DNA of 64,000 nucleotides from Branchiostoma floridae (taxonomy: Eukaryota > Chordata > Leptocardii > Amphioxiformes > Branchiostomatidae), in contig NC_049993.1 in the NCBI RefSeq assembly GCF_000003815.2, positions 3,010,570 to 3,074,569 on the forward strand, written 5' to 3'. Positions 31,691 through 43,432 of this stretch are shown here, in pieces. Each line of letters begins with the position of its first letter. Positions within the stretch are counted from its first letter, which is position 1. The position numbers were made by a program, and so were the translations under genes. The notes beneath the pieces are model-generated. The model was not told where the DNA came from, did no database searches, and worked only from the letters and a program-made list of their open reading frames with translations.

Positions 31691-34600
31691 AACTTAAAAA
31701 GTTAAGCTAGCTTTAACGTTATCTGTTTACTTTTTCTACTCCCAATGATGTCGTACATAATATGTGTTACACATGGATGTAAAAGGTGTTGCTAATATGT
31801 CTGGATTTGAGGTACTGAATGAATAGAAAGTACATATTTGATGTTATATATTGGTTGGGTGGCAACAAATTCAGGTTGCTGTTGATTTAGCCAAAGTTGT
31901 TTATGTGAAACATAAGAAAAGATGATAATGTTATGGCTGTTATTAACTATCATGTTTACGTTTTACAGACCTGTTGGTAGTTGCTCTATATAAGTAATGC
32001 CATTTCTATGGATGTGTAGTTATGACGGTACAGTTGACTGTTTTTATTTATTAAACAGAACGAAAAGACGGCAACCAGCTTTAAATTGATCAGTCATTAT
32101 GCTTCTTTCCATTGAATTTTTGTGATATATAAATTAATCATCACATTTCTATTCATTTTAGAACGTGCCACAGAAATGTGGACTAAGGCGAAATCCAGCA
32201 AAGTTTGTCAGCTCACACTGGTTTTCGGACTACTGGTGATTGTATCAACTGCAATATTGGTGCATTGTCTCTTACCTGGTCAAAAGGTGTGTCATTTAAT
32301 CTTCTTGACCTTAGAAAGAAGTCATTGCTTGAAATTGAATAATTAGAGAAATAATTTTATTAGTTTTTTTAGCGGTTACCTTCTTTGAAAGTTCTGTGTC
32401 TATCATATTTATAGGAGATGACATGGACGAAGCTGAATACATCAGGTTTTCTATGGCTGGGGGAAACACAATCATCAAATACGGTTGGAACAGCTGTTAC
32501 CTTGCCTCCCATCATTGTGACCTGGCAACCCACCATGACCTTGTCACTTACAAATGTGACCTTGATAGCGAATGCAACTGGCAAGTAAAGACCATGAAAA
32601 AACTAGTTGTGTGAATGAATGATTCTGAATGTTTTTAAAACGTTTTCATCTATTTGTTTAACCCTCAAACCACCGTAGCTTTTTTGCGACGTAGATTACC
32701 GTATGGGGTCAAAACTGCCCCCAAAACATTTTGTACAAATACAGTTTTTTGTGTGACACTTTTTGTGATTTTTATATATGTTTAGTTTCACTAATCTATG
32801 TGGAACAGTCTGACATGATTAGGTGAGAAGATTTCTAGCTCATTATCATAATTTATGCAAAAGATCATGATGACCACATTTTGCACCAATGCTATTCAGA
32901 CTGGGAAGGAGATTTTTGATGACAACGTCAATGCCGTATAACGTCTGAATGGCTCATGCTAGGGCCACCAAACTTGGTAACTTTTTAGAAAATGTTAAAA
33001 GCAAAAATTTTCAGTGAACAAAGTATGTTCATCATTTTTCATGTTGCCATGGCAACGAAATTCTGACAGACATATCTATTACTAATTATTATTATCATTA
33101 AGTTTTCTAATTTTGTATTAAACATTTAAGTTTAAAGGTTTTCTTAGCAGATATCAGTTGTTTATCACATCTTATGAAATTCAACGTAAATTTCATACCT
33201 CAATATTCATGATTTATGCTAATTTAATGACGTCATCAGGCAAAATCCAAGATGGCGGCCGAGATTACCTAAATGACGTCATAATGTCGTCATATAATAT
33301 GATATTGGCACAAAAGCTATTACAATAATTTTGTCTTACATGTACATCATTCTCTAAAAAATTCGTGATTCTAAGATAAGTAGTTTAGGTGAAGGTCGGA
33401 AAAGTTTGTTTAAAAAATGCTGGGGTCAGTTTTGACCCCACTGGACCATACATAAACTTTCTAAGATAACTTAATCAATAATGAGCCAATCTCGTTAAAA
33501 ACTTATAAGAAGTTATAGGACATATATACAAACAAAGTCATGGGAGGGAATTTGTTTTCGACCACAAATGCCATGATGGCACACATCGATATACGCCTGG
33601 GGTCAGTTTTGACCTCATACGGTGGTTTGAGGGTTACATATCCATATGATTGTTGCTCATTGAGATGATTTAGTTAAAGCAACATTTATCAAGCACCTAC
33701 TCGTATTCTCATTATGGTGGATACAAAATGTACCTGCCCGCTTGAATGGACCTTTTTGAGCTTTTCGAACTTGTTGTTAAAAATGTCTCTAGGTGCCCTA
33801 AACCTACACTACTTTTTTTTTCTTAGAACTACAACCACAGCATTTACTGAAAAGGGCGAACATTAAAAGCTGCACTGCAGTACTTGTGAAAGCCACCAGA
33901 AGACAAATTATCGACTTTGCCCTTTGTTTTACTACCCCTAACCACCTATCAAATATCTTGATGGTTCACCCGCATATTTCATGGCTATGCTTGTAACAGA
34001 CCGATGAATACGCCTTCTCACACTAGTTACCACGCACGCGCCGGCAATAGGAACTCTGGGTAGTATGTCAAAGTTGAAGGCCCCCAGAAAATCAACATTC
34101 CGCCATTTTGCAGGCGCCATTACGTCCCGGATATTGTTACACAAATGAAACAATGGTAGAGACGTCAGCGACTGTTGACGTCTGAGGGTCTTTAACTTTG
34201 ACATATTACCCAGAGTTCCTAACACCTGCGTCTACTTGGTAACTAGTGTGAGAAGGCTTATACACAAACTTTACAGTCAACTGTCGGGCGATAAAGATAT
34301 AAGTCATTAAAGCACAATCCCGTTATAGTGGACAGAGTGAACAAGACAGCTGATACATCAAACTCCTAGAGCAAGCTTGTATTTACATTTGGTGCATACA
34401 GCTCGTTATAGGTGCATGTTGTTGTTGCAGTCAAACGATGCGAAGGTGGCTGGGAGGAATACAGCGATTACTGCTACAAGTTTGTGAGAAGATCTGCCAC
34501 CTGGGCTATGGCAGAACTAAGTTGTCAACAACAAAGTGCAAGTTTGGCCTCTATAATGAACAGTCAGGAAAACGGCTTCATTTCACATCTCTTATCAAAT

Positions 34601-37600
34601 GGTAGGTAACTGTAAAAAAAAAAAATTATCATCATCATTTGGTTTGCCGAAAAAGGGAGTTTGCCGTGGCATAAGATAGCATCATTAGCTTGGGAAGGAA
34701 GGCGGAGGCTAATGAAACTCCTCACTAATACTATCTTATGCTACCGCAAGTTCTGCTTGGAGATAAGTTATATAGCTCAGATAGTAACCTCCTTGCTCAA
34801 TACATTACAACGTCCTTGACTCAATACTGCCAAACTGGGGTATGAAATGACGCGATTTTGGTCCAAAAATTTTTTCCAACGCACCAGAATAGAACAGAGA
34901 CCCAAATTGTGTGCTTTGAGAAGTAAAACATAATACGGGTTGCTATAGTTTGCATGAAATAGTGTATAAAACTGACCATGAGAACAACAAATCATTAGAG
35001 AATACTAGTACTACTTAGTATGCAATCTACAGCCATAATGATTCTGGCCTGTCGCCATGTTTGTTATCACTACTGATTAGAATGTTTGTTTAGGGCTGTC
35101 AGAGTAAAATTGCCCATGATGAAAAGAAATGCATGTTTAGTATACTTCGATGTGTAAACTTTTGTAGAAAAACGTGAAAAAAGTGACATTGGTCTCCTCC
35201 TTCTATATTTCCCCCAAGACAATTGTACAAAAGTTGTGTTATTTGGAGGTTGGTCCAGACAGACAACCATACATATGATCTAGGCCGACAAAGGAAAATA
35301 ACCACACTAATTCAACAATTCGTATGTTCTTTTTCTTTTTATAGCTAGAATCCTGTGCTTCCCTTATCAGAAACGCCCATGTTGGTGAAGGGCCCTTTCC
35401 CCGGCCGTTATATTGTGCAAAAAAGTCTGGTCATTTAGGGCAAGGAGTTTATATAGAAATATATGGGGTGTCTTCTATTTAATGTGTTTATGCTGTGCTG
35501 TGCTCTTTTGCAGTTTACTTGAAGCACTTCAAGTATGATGCATAACATTTTTGATAAATGTTTTTAGAGCAGCGGGAGTGGTTAAAACTTTCAGAAGCAT
35601 GTCAAATACTTCAAACATCTATCTGAGTATGAGACTGTGATTTTTCCCCATCTTTTGTATGGGTTAGATTGTAGTTCTCCCTGGTTGTGAAGAAGGTACT
35701 TTTTGTTTGTCGTTCACACCCGGGCAGAGACAAAAGACCAGACTACACATAGTGATACGCCGTGGCAAATACAACTTTTACAATGGCTGCCCTGCTGAAA
35801 TTTAGGATTGAACAAAGGAGCTTCCATTTTGCTCAGCTTTGATTAACAAACTCAAAAGTGTCACATCTAAGTGTCAAATTTATGGTTAAAGAAAATGAAT
35901 CAATAAGAATAAAGAAATGACGATTAGAAAATAGATTGAAAGTTAATCCAAGCGCGTGCATTCCCATATCCCCATTCAGCGTGTCACAGATGTGTATTGT
36001 TTCTTGTTTCGCCGAAATCATTAGTGGCCATGAACCAGTATTCTGTATGAATAAAACACACGACTGTCTTGTCCTTCCCTTTGCACTTCCTCAGATTTTA
36101 GAAATTGAGTGCGAGCAATTACCTCACCAGGACGGATTAGCGCCTGATTGGGATGCAAGGTGAAGGCGGGACACTGGGCGGCAATTATCACTCAAACTAC
36201 TGCATATTTACAAGCTATATACTGGCACTTGGCTCATTTCAATATCCAAGTACCTAATAATCATATTTAAATGAGATATCTGGCAAGGCAAGCCTGGGCA
36301 ATCTTAAGTGAATGGAGCATTAATACGTGTCTCAGTAAGCTAAGATGCATCCTGTTGACAGCTTGAAACATCTGGATGTCTAGAATAACAGTCTTATTCA
36401 TGAGTCAACCCTATCCTGATGATGGGGCGTCAGTTCGTTTCTTACGCAGCAGCTCTCCAGCACATCGGCATTGAGCGCCTTCCAAGACAGAACCTCTATA
36501 CTGACTTTTACGTGAGAGTTGAATGGTTTCTTCGTTTCTCACATGGCTCCCCCCTACCCATGGACAACAGCATGTCAGGCAACTCCGCAACTCTGCGCAA
36601 TACCAACAAGACTGGCAATAAAAATGTATTATTGCCATGACGACGATTGAGGGTACAACAACACAGCTCAAATCAGAAATAGACTGGAACTTCCCTATTG
36701 CACTATCCCTGGCACAATACTAGCCCACTTGTAACATAAACCTACAGCCAGCAGAAATGTACTATCCCAGGTACAGCACAATGGTCTGCCAGTGACCTTA
36801 ACCTACAGCTGAGCACTACAGATTGAAGTATTTACTGTCTGCCTGTGGCGTATGGCTTGAACAAGCTCTAGAAAAGAAAATGTATCATTCATAACATAAC
36901 ATAACATAACAACCAAGACAACGTGATCCATTGTGCAGAGTTCCCTGTCTAGTTTCGAAGGACAAATTCCTCCAGGGAGCAAGTGTGACCTACATTCCAC
37001 CATTGCATACCAGAGATACATCTGGAACAGATTTGGGGGGAGGGCTTGCATACCCAGCATACTGCATTCCTGTGGAAATGCCTTTGCAATTCCTAGAATT
37101 TTTGCAGACTGAATGCAATATATAGCACTTGACGACTCCCATGAGGCGTCGTCAAAAAGCTACTGGGACTAAATGCTACCTAACCAGCGCTATTCCAGCA
37201 ATGATCAAATCATTGAACGAAGTATACGTATATACTCCACCAAGACAATCTGTTTTTAGCTAATGTTGTAGGACAAGTCAATAAGTTTTAGCATGATCAG
37301 ACTTTTAATGTGTATAGTTTTAATCCTAATCGAATTTTCCTTTTAGACATTGTACTTGTATCTACAATATTTCTTCATTAATGTAATATTCATGCAACAC
37401 GTCGTATTTTATTGTTTATGTTACAATGTTCTTGTGAGCAGAAATAAGGTAGCTGTACATAATGTAAACGAGCCTGATAATTCGGATTTCGAACCGCAAG
37501 TTGGCTGTGAGACAAATAAATCATCTCTCTCTCTCTATCTATCTCTCTCTCTCTAGAGGGGGGGGGGTAGGGGTCAGCGCCAACTTTGACGCCGTATAAC

Positions 37601-38439
37601 CATAAAACTGCCAAACTTGGTGACTTTTCCTTGTTCCCCGGGCCCCAGGAATCCCCCCCCCCCCAAAAGAAAAAAGCCCGGTCCCGAAAGGGTTAAATTA
37701 GTATTAGTCGCCCATGACGTTGGATGACGGTATCCGTCTTTTTATCCCCTACATGTAGGTTTACGTATACGATTGGATAAGTGTCCTAATCTAATATCAA
37801 TCACTACCCTGTAGGTGCTAAAAGGGCGTGGATTGGACTTAACAGAATTGAACAATCTTGGAAGTGGATTGGAGGGTCACCAGTCACCTATACAAACTGG
37901 GCCCCTGGTCAGCCTACATATAAGTCGCGGGGGCGTATGGAGCGTTGCGTTAGTATTTACCTCAAGGTGGGTGTTCTGTTTTTTTTCTATTACAGAGCAG
38001 TCTTGGAATTTTGTTTGCAATGCCTGGGTAACAATCAATCAAGGCAATGTCGGATTATGCTGGTCATCCAGTAACATAGTTTACGACAAATAAACCAATG
38101 TAGAATGACGTTACAGTTACGTTATAATACTAAAATTACAGAAAATAGTGTACTCTACGAGTACATCATTCTCAGTAAATTTGTTGGTCGCAATCCAAAT
38201 CGTTTTGAAAGTACGGAAGAATTAACAAAAGCTTGGTCTAGATAGGGGGTGTATTTCTTTTTCCTTTTAATCAAGTATCCTAAAGGATCTAGGTACTTAG
38301 ATTAAACAGTTTTTTTTTACCTTCCCTACAGACAACTAGGTTTGGTGGACCCTTGAAGCCCTTTAGGAGAAGAGGAGCGTGGAATGACAATGAGTGCCGC
38401 TTAAAATTTTCTTACATTTGTAAGAAACTGAAAATCTGA
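31232..38439 (+). CDS. Receptor B: type II membrane C-type lectin, 368 aa
   Basis: Joined exons 31232-31618, 32162-32286, 32415-32580, 34431-34601, 37815-37966 and 38332-38439 give one frame from ATG 31234 to TGA 38437-38439, with all intron phases matching (1, 0, 1, 1, 0). Order: cytoplasmic tail 1-145 with two YxxL/YxxV modules, membrane segment about 146-162, stalk to about 225 with N-glycosylation sites, and a C-type lectin domain 226-368. There is no cleavable signal, so the lectin domain should face outside as in type II lectins. It keeps WIGL and WND; the EPN position reads QPT. One intron (32581) has a GC donor. It probably binds a ligand and signals through tail tyrosines; the signalling role is inferred. 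No AATAAA was noticed close after the stop. Confidence 0.8.
32162..32286 (+). CDS. Receptor B exon 3: membrane anchor
   Basis: Acceptor CATTTTAG, donor CAAAAG/GTGTGT, phase 1 to 0. Basic juxtamembrane segment (WTKAKSSKVCQ) followed by a hydrophobic stretch LTLVFGLLVIVSTAILV. Positive charges on the N-terminal side support a type II orientation. Paralogous to 45732-45853. Confidence 0.85.
32415..32580 (+). CDS. Receptor B exon 4: short stalk, GC donor
   Basis: Acceptor ATTTATAG. Encodes about 55 Thr/Ser-rich residues with sequons NTS, NVT and NAT, and remnants of the TMTL repeat that is expanded in receptor C. Read through, the frame would stop at TAA 32586. Splicing at TG/GCAAGT (32581) gives the phase 1 that the lectin exon at 34431 requires. 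This exon diverges most from its paralogue. Confidence 0.65.
32658..33637. mobile_element. MITE of the CCACCGT family, 980 bp, in receptor B intron 4
   Basis: Left end TTAACCCTCAAACCACCGTA, right end TACGGTGGTTTGAGGGTTAC (the last TTAA mutated to TTAC). Internal order matches the copy at 22822-23709, including a perfect GTTGCCATGGCAAC at 33043-33056 and the GGGGTCAGTTTTGACCCC palindrome near 33422. Confidence 0.87.
34012..34257. mobile_element. Short MITE with long inverted repeats, 246 bp
   Basis: Left GCCTTCTCACACTAGTTACC and right GGTAACTAGTGTGAGAAGGC are perfect 20-bp inverted repeats. Imperfect pairing continues inward (GGAACTCTGGGTA with TACCCAGAGTTCC; TGTCAAAGTTGAAG with CTTTAACTTTGACA), so most of the element folds back on itself. 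It lies 170 bp before the lectin exon of receptor B. Superfamily not determined. Confidence 0.85.
34431..34601 (+). CDS. Receptor B exon 5: lectin domain, first third
   Basis: Acceptor GTTGTTGCAG, donor G/GTAGGT, phase 1 to 1. Encodes VKRCEGGWEEYSDYCYKFV.., then a tryptophan-led helix, a cysteine, LASI and NSQENGF, the normal opening of a long-form C-type lectin domain. Paralogous to 53014-53193. Confidence 0.87.
34640..36318. repeat. 1.68-kb duplicated intron block, copy in receptor B
   Basis: Nearly identical (roughly 96-97% by eye) to 51281-52953 in receptor C. It begins TGGTTTGCCG and ends AATGGAGC. Near its start is an inverted repeat GGCATAAGATAG..CTATCTTATGC enclosing CATTAGC..GCTAATG. 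No terminal inverted repeats or target duplications. Here it starts 38 bp after lectin exon 1; in C it ends 60 bp before lectin exon 1. Confidence 0.9.
36319..37814. other. Rest of receptor B intron 5, no gene seen
   Basis: Contains a (CT)n run at 37524-37554, a G run at 37558-37567 and the MITE end at 37560-37696. A few short open frames have no recognisable content. Confidence 0.5.
37560..37696. mobile_element. Solo MITE end (CCCTATTCAGACC family)
   Basis: The right end reads GCCCGGTCCCGAAAGGGTTAA, matching in reverse the end TTAACCCTATTCAGACCGGGC of the element at 42183, with the internal ATAAC..CCAAACTTGGTGAC block beside it. The other end is missing. Confidence 0.65.
37815..37966 (+). 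CDS. Receptor B exon 6: lectin sugar-site exon
   Basis: Acceptor CCCTGTAG, donor CTCAAG/GTGGGT, phase 1 to 0. Encodes GAKRAWIGLNRIEQSWKW.., then GGSPVTYTNWAPGQPTYKS. WIGL and the NW core are intact; QPT stands where receptor C has EPN, so the principal calcium and sugar site is altered. The residue set is neither the mannose-type EPN nor the galactose-type QPD. Confidence 0.87.
38332..38439 (+). CDS. Receptor B exon 7: lectin domain end and stop
   Basis: Acceptor CCCTACAG, 35 codons then TGA. Encodes ..RGAWNDNECRLKFSYICKKLKI, with the WND calcium-site motif, the cysteine pair and the usual YICK ending. Paralogous to 54009-54116. Confidence 0.87.
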   Translation, partial: TTRFGGPLKPFRRRGAWNDNECRLKFSYICKKLKI

Positions 38440-40234
38440 TCCTAGAAGATTTTTGAGGTATCTTGGTTCATAACCGGGAAGTATGAGCTTAAGGCCTTAA
38501 AGAGTGGTGGTTGAAGTGTTTTAGGGGTGTTTTTGATGTTATAGAATTACCATTTAATAAGGCATGGGCCTTGATTTTCTCTAAGCATTACCTTATGTCA
38601 TAAATGTAATTTTTGCAAGTAGTATGGCGTCATGATGACGTCATTGAGAATTATAAGGCCATGCATATTTAGATGAAAAAGCTATAAAAGTGTAGCCTGG
38701 CATGTAATTCGACGATTGTTATTAATACTTTACAGAAATGTGGATAAAAGATTTAGCGATTTAAAAAGGCCTCTGCGTGGATTTTATCATATCTTGTAAT
38801 GTTGATTTTTTGTGTGAATTTTTTTCATTGAATTTTCGTTACCCCTTACACTACCAACAATCGGGAGCACTTAATAGCACCCTTTTGAGGTGGCTGAACC
38901 AGAAATTATACCTTACAGGGTTAATATTAAAATAAGATCCATTTGGCTGGTTTCGATTAACTTTTTTTCTGGGATATCGCTCTGAAAATCATATTATTGT
39001 CACAATAGTCAGGCAATCCACTTTTATGGGACGTAATAAGACCGAAAATGATATTTTTGAGGTCAGATTTGTATTCGGTGTGTGCCAAAACCTCTGTGTA
39101 CAAGTTTTTTTTTGTACTTTCAAGGATAGGAAACCTATAGGCTCGTTTCCATTTACAAGTCGAAATGCTGTCGCCTGACTTTACGCCTTAGTATGGAGCA
39201 GATCATAGACAACATCACAGGTTCCTTCATTTTTCCACAACCCCTGTAATGTTTTACACAAGATGCACAGTAACATTCGTATTGGTTAATGGCTTAGAAG
39301 ATTACTATCGCCACGGGTGGGATTTGAAACCCTAAAAAATGGCTGTCGCCTGGGAAGAAACGAAGAATTCAAATAGTAGGCAAAAATGTAACAATTAAAT
39401 TCCCAGACTGATTGTTCGATAGGTGAAACCAGCTGACCAGGCCCTTTGACCGATCACGTCAGATCACTACTGTCACTTCTCTTGGAGGCTGTGTAAGGTT
39501 GTTTATGCCTGTCGCCAGATCCGGTAACGAACGTTATCTCCATGAGTACGATTACTACCACGATTATGTTATCCACGTATAAGACTAGAAATGGCCGCTT
39601 TTGTGACGCTATACAGTTTTTCTGACGTTCTAAAGAAACAAGAAAGGGTTGTTGACTGTCATTTGTATCCCACCTTGCTTAACATAGTGTTGTACAGAAA
39701 TGACTGTAACAAAAGTTACCATTGTTCTATGCTGTTAAAGCATTCTATTTCACCTGTTGTAAAAAAGCTGCCCACTTTTTAAATGCTCCTAGGGGCTTCT
39801 AGTTATACCTAAATGATGTATTCAATAAGGTGAGTCCTTTCTAAGAAAACATGATAAAGTCTATTGTTGTAACAAACGTTATCGGTAACGTTTGTCACGT
39901 GCCCTGTAATGCATTACCAATGGGACAGAAAATAATAAGTTGCCCTTTTCTGGCTATGGTCAAAAGAGTAATTTTTCCAAACAACCAGGTAGTTTTCACT
40001 GAAAATAAAGCCGATTTATTTTTTGACCAAAAAAATGCAATTTTCGACATTTCAATGAGAACGAGTGTATAGTGTTTTTGTTGCATATTCAATTAGCCGA
40101 CTTTGATTTTATTACCCCAGGAAGTCAGTTATTATCAATCAATAATCAATTATAACTCAGAAATTTAAGGATCAATGTGAAAATATCTTTTTGCATAGAA
40201 TTTTTTTTCTTAATTTCGGAAGTGAAGAAGTAAA
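38440..40234. other. Intergenic, no gene seen
   Basis: AT-rich sequence between receptor B and the LINE remnant. No conserved exon, repeat or RNA gene was recognised; short open frames appear random. Confidence 0.5.
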
Positions 40235-40930
40235 TATCGCTTCCTCCGGTTGGAAAACGAATCAGCAAAAGTTGGTCTGCACCTTAATGCCAAGAAAGTA
40301 AAACTGATGGCATACAATCAGGTACTTTCCATTGTAATCAGAACTAAGAGTGGAGACCTAGTGAAAGTGGTCAATAACTTTAAGTACCTAGGCTCCAACA
40401 TGGAGAGCACAGAAAAAGGACTTTGAAGTAAGGAAGCCTGGATCAGCTGTCATAACCTAAGGGAAATCTGGATGTCTGTGCTGTCACGAAAAATCAAGCT
40501 GAAACTCTTCATTGCAACTGTAGAATCCATCATATCATACGGTAGAGAAACATTGACACTTACCAAATCTACGACGAAAAGTAAAGTTGATGCTACACAA
40601 ACATGCTCCGAATGTGCCTGAATATCATCTGGGAGCAGAAACTTACTAATGAGAAACTATATCAAGACTTGCCATTAGTCACTGAGAAATTAAGGATAAG
40701 AAGAATTAAATTGGCAGCTCATTGCGTCAGGTATCCAGACATCGTTGCCTCTAAGTTTGTACTCCAACAAAGGGGAAAAGAAGCCGAGGAAGACCAAAGC
40801 TGACCTTCATAGACAAACTGAAACAAGACACCAACCTTACCGATGTGAAGGAAATTAAGCCCCTGAGGGAGAGTTGGAGAGCACTTTCAAGCCTGGTTCG
40901 AGCTGTAGCTCGGCCAAAGTAAATGATTAA
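40235..40930 (+). pseudogene. 3' fragment of a second LINE type
   Basis: Conceptual translation in shifting frames gives VNNFKYLGSNME, then LTNEKLYQDLPLVTEKLRIRRIKLAAHCVRYP and, at the end, ESWRALSSLVRAVARPK with a stop near 40920. This is the post-RT C-terminal region of a non-LTR element (KYLG motif, RR..LAGH-type motif). A TAAG-type tail follows (GTAAATGATTAAAGTAAG). 5'-truncated and frameshifted. Confidence 0.7.
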
Positions 40931-41509
40931 AGTAAGTAAGATGTAAAATCTCTCAATATTTCCTTGCGAATGAATTCAATAATACGTCTTGTTTTTTGGT
41001 CATCTTTAAGAATTACATTTCAAGAATAATGTTACTTCAGAAAATGATGTAAGAAACAACTCATTAAGAAAAGCATTGTTATCTCGTATAATTTTTTTTC
41101 TGAAATTAAGACTGATATTTCATCTTGTCTAACATTATTCTGGGTATAAGAAGAAATATTTCTTGTACTGTAGATCCAAATCCATGTGCAGTGCCAAACA
41201 CGGTAAACAGTTCAAGTAACACATAGAATAGCATGCTCGGTTTTATTAGTTAACAATTGTATGTTGCTAGTTGCCATTCTAATTACTGATTGGATGCGGA
41301 TCTCGACGGGGTGGGGTGGATGTTGTTGAGCCCTTTTGGATACTGCCCTTTCCCCAAAATTAGGATATATTTTAACTCAACGCTATATTATAGCATTTCG
41401 AGTGTCATAAATGTTCCAACATACTACTAATTGCATTTAAGTTATCAGGGATTTAATTTCACGGTAGCAGGAAAAACCAGAATTGACCCCATAAATTAAT
41501 GCGCATGTG

Positions 41510-41822
41510 CCTGACTCGTATGTGAAGGTCTCAAAACATTTCTTTGCTACCTAAGATGTAAATCACGACTCCTAAAGCTTTATATAAATAACAATATGAA
41601 TCTAAACAACATTTACTTGGAACGAGTATGTAATTGGCTGAATCATTTTGCATTGCGTCACTTTAGTCAACAAATAAATGTAGTTTTACTGCAGTCTTTG
41701 TACTTTGTAATCTGAGTTTTGGAATTGGTCTGGTATTTATAAGGCAAGAAATGCCCACTTTTACTTGTGGAGAGCCATGGCTCAACACGCTGACTGTGGA
41801 CACGAGAGCATGCTGAATGAAG
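41510..41822 (+). promoter_or_regulatory. Core promoter and untranslated exon 1, receptor C
   Basis: TATA box TTTATAAGG at 41736-41744; inferred exon about 41768-41822 ending ATGAAG/GTAGAG. It shares AATCACGACTCC and TTGCGTCA with A and B. An ATG in strong context (GCCATGG, 41777) opens a short upstream frame that overlaps the main ATG in another frame after splicing; A and B lack it, so it may reduce translation of C. Confidence 0.62.
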
Positions 41823-41928
41823 GTAGAGTTCTCTTTATTCTCCCGGAGCACAACGCATCGTGTTTTTTTTTTAAATCTAAAAGTGGCAAATGTAGTGCTA
41901 GCTAAGTGGTATCCCCGAAAGAAGCATG

Positions 41929-42010
41929 CGTAGTCCAGTGGTTAGCGGCCCAGACTCTAGAACTAGAAGCCGTGAGTTCGATTTCGGCTGTTTCGCTCAC
42001 TCGACATACC
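41929..42010 (+). mobile_element. tRNA-derived SINE head
   Basis: GTAGTCCAGTGGTTAGCG looks like a pol III A box and GAGTTCGATTTC like a B box, at the normal tRNA spacing. The anticodon arm (GACTCTAGAACTAGAAG) resembles tRNA-Arg but is degenerate and the acceptor stem does not pair, so it is a SINE or tRNA pseudogene rather than a tRNA. It lies in receptor C intron 1. Confidence 0.6.
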
Positions 42011-42182
42011 CGCTACTGGAAAGAAACCGATGCAGCCCTCAGGAAGTTACGCTGTGGTGTGCCGTTCAAATTATTGTACTTGTAAAAACAGCTAGGGGAA
42101 CTTTCCCGGTACAGCGAACTTGTAACTAATGTATTTAGCGCATGTCCTTTGTCTCACGACGAGATACGCCTCTTCTGTGAGC

Positions 42183-43147
42183 TTAACCCTATTCAGACCG
42201 GGCTTTTTTGGTCATCCCTGGACCGGGGGGGGGGGGGGGCTTTTGAGGCCCTCCACTTTGAAGTCCTATAACTCTAAAACGACGTGCCGTAGGGCCACTA
42301 AATTTTTATGACATGATATCGACATAATATCTGACAAGTGTTTGACGTTTGACGTTACGTTGACGTAAGATGACGTAATGATGACGTCATCAATTTGATT
42401 ATATTGGCCGGACCCATGAAAAAAGGGTATTCTCAGAAAACTTCAATTTTTTTTACAAAAATGTAACAACAAGTGCAGATAACAGAATAATAATGTTTAT
42501 TACGACTTGCGTTGCCAAAAGCAACATCAATGACGTCAATATGAGGTCATAAAATGACGTCATACACATCTAAGATACCAGTTGGACTCCGCCATATTAT
42601 ATCCATCACCTTGAATTTTTAAAAATACTTTTTTTGCAACAAATAATCACAAAGGGCAATGGAAATAGACTAAATACATTCATTTTGATGGTTTTTGATG
42701 AAAAAATACCAGGTAGTTATAAATTTTAAGGGATAATTAGCTCGTTATTCTTGATCTGGCCATACGGTCCACCATCTTGGATTTTGGGCTGATGACGTCA
42801 TCAAATTAGCATAATTTATGCATATATAATTATGAAAGATATGCTAGATAATATAAGATTTTATTTATGTAACAAAATAGCAGTAATATAGCAAATAAAT
42901 GTGAAAAATACATTGTTAGAACCAAAAATAGTGATTTTTGGCAAAACAGCCTGTCAACAAACGGTCGCCATGGCAACACGAAAATATGGAAAATTTGTCA
43001 AACTTCCTAAAATTGTTGCCAACAATATTTTAGGAAAACTCACCAAATTTGGTGGCCCTAGCGTAAGCCGTTCTGGTGTTATAGGACATCAAAGTAGGCG
43101 CGGGCCTCAAAAGCCCCCCCCCCCCCCCCCGGTCTGAATAGGGTTAA
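42183..43147. mobile_element. MITE, TTAA-flanked, 965 bp (CCCTATTCAGACC family)
   Basis: Left TTAACCCTATTCAGACCGGG and right CCGGTCTGAATAGGGTTAA are inverted repeats with TTAA at both outer edges, followed inward by G and C runs (42227-42239, 43116-43130) and GGCCCT/CAAAAGCC words. Non-coding. It contains GTCGCCATGGCAAC at 42964 and the ATAAC..TAGGGCCACTAAATT block near both ends. It lies in receptor C intron 1. It looks piggyBac-derived. Confidence 0.9.
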
Positions 43148-43432
43148 ACTGCATTGAGATCGGTTTTCCATTTTCTCGGTTTTCCATCTACTTGCACTAA
43201 AACATTTCTGTTGCAACATTTGCGTCATCCATCAGGTGACACTATAAAGGTCCTCCAGACGACTCTATTGCTAATGACAGACAGGAGGTCTCCATCTCGG
43301 AGGCCAACATCCTCAAGTGACACTTACACGGCAAACATTTTTGACTGCATCTCTAAATGTTGTATGAGTATTCAGCCCTATGGGTACTGCCTCTCTCCTA
43401 TAAGAAGGAATAAAACGTTTGAAATGTCTTAT

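Noticed and set aside
32586-32588. Stop of receptor B in the stalk
   Set aside because: A GC donor five bases upstream restores the exact phase of the lectin exons that follow; retained as an alternative only.
34012-34257. Pre-microRNA hairpin
   Set aside because: The perfect 20-bp terminal inverted repeats and 246-bp size fit a MITE better.
41929-42010. Functional tRNA-Arg
   Set aside because: Degenerate anticodon arm and no acceptor stem; a SINE head is more likely.
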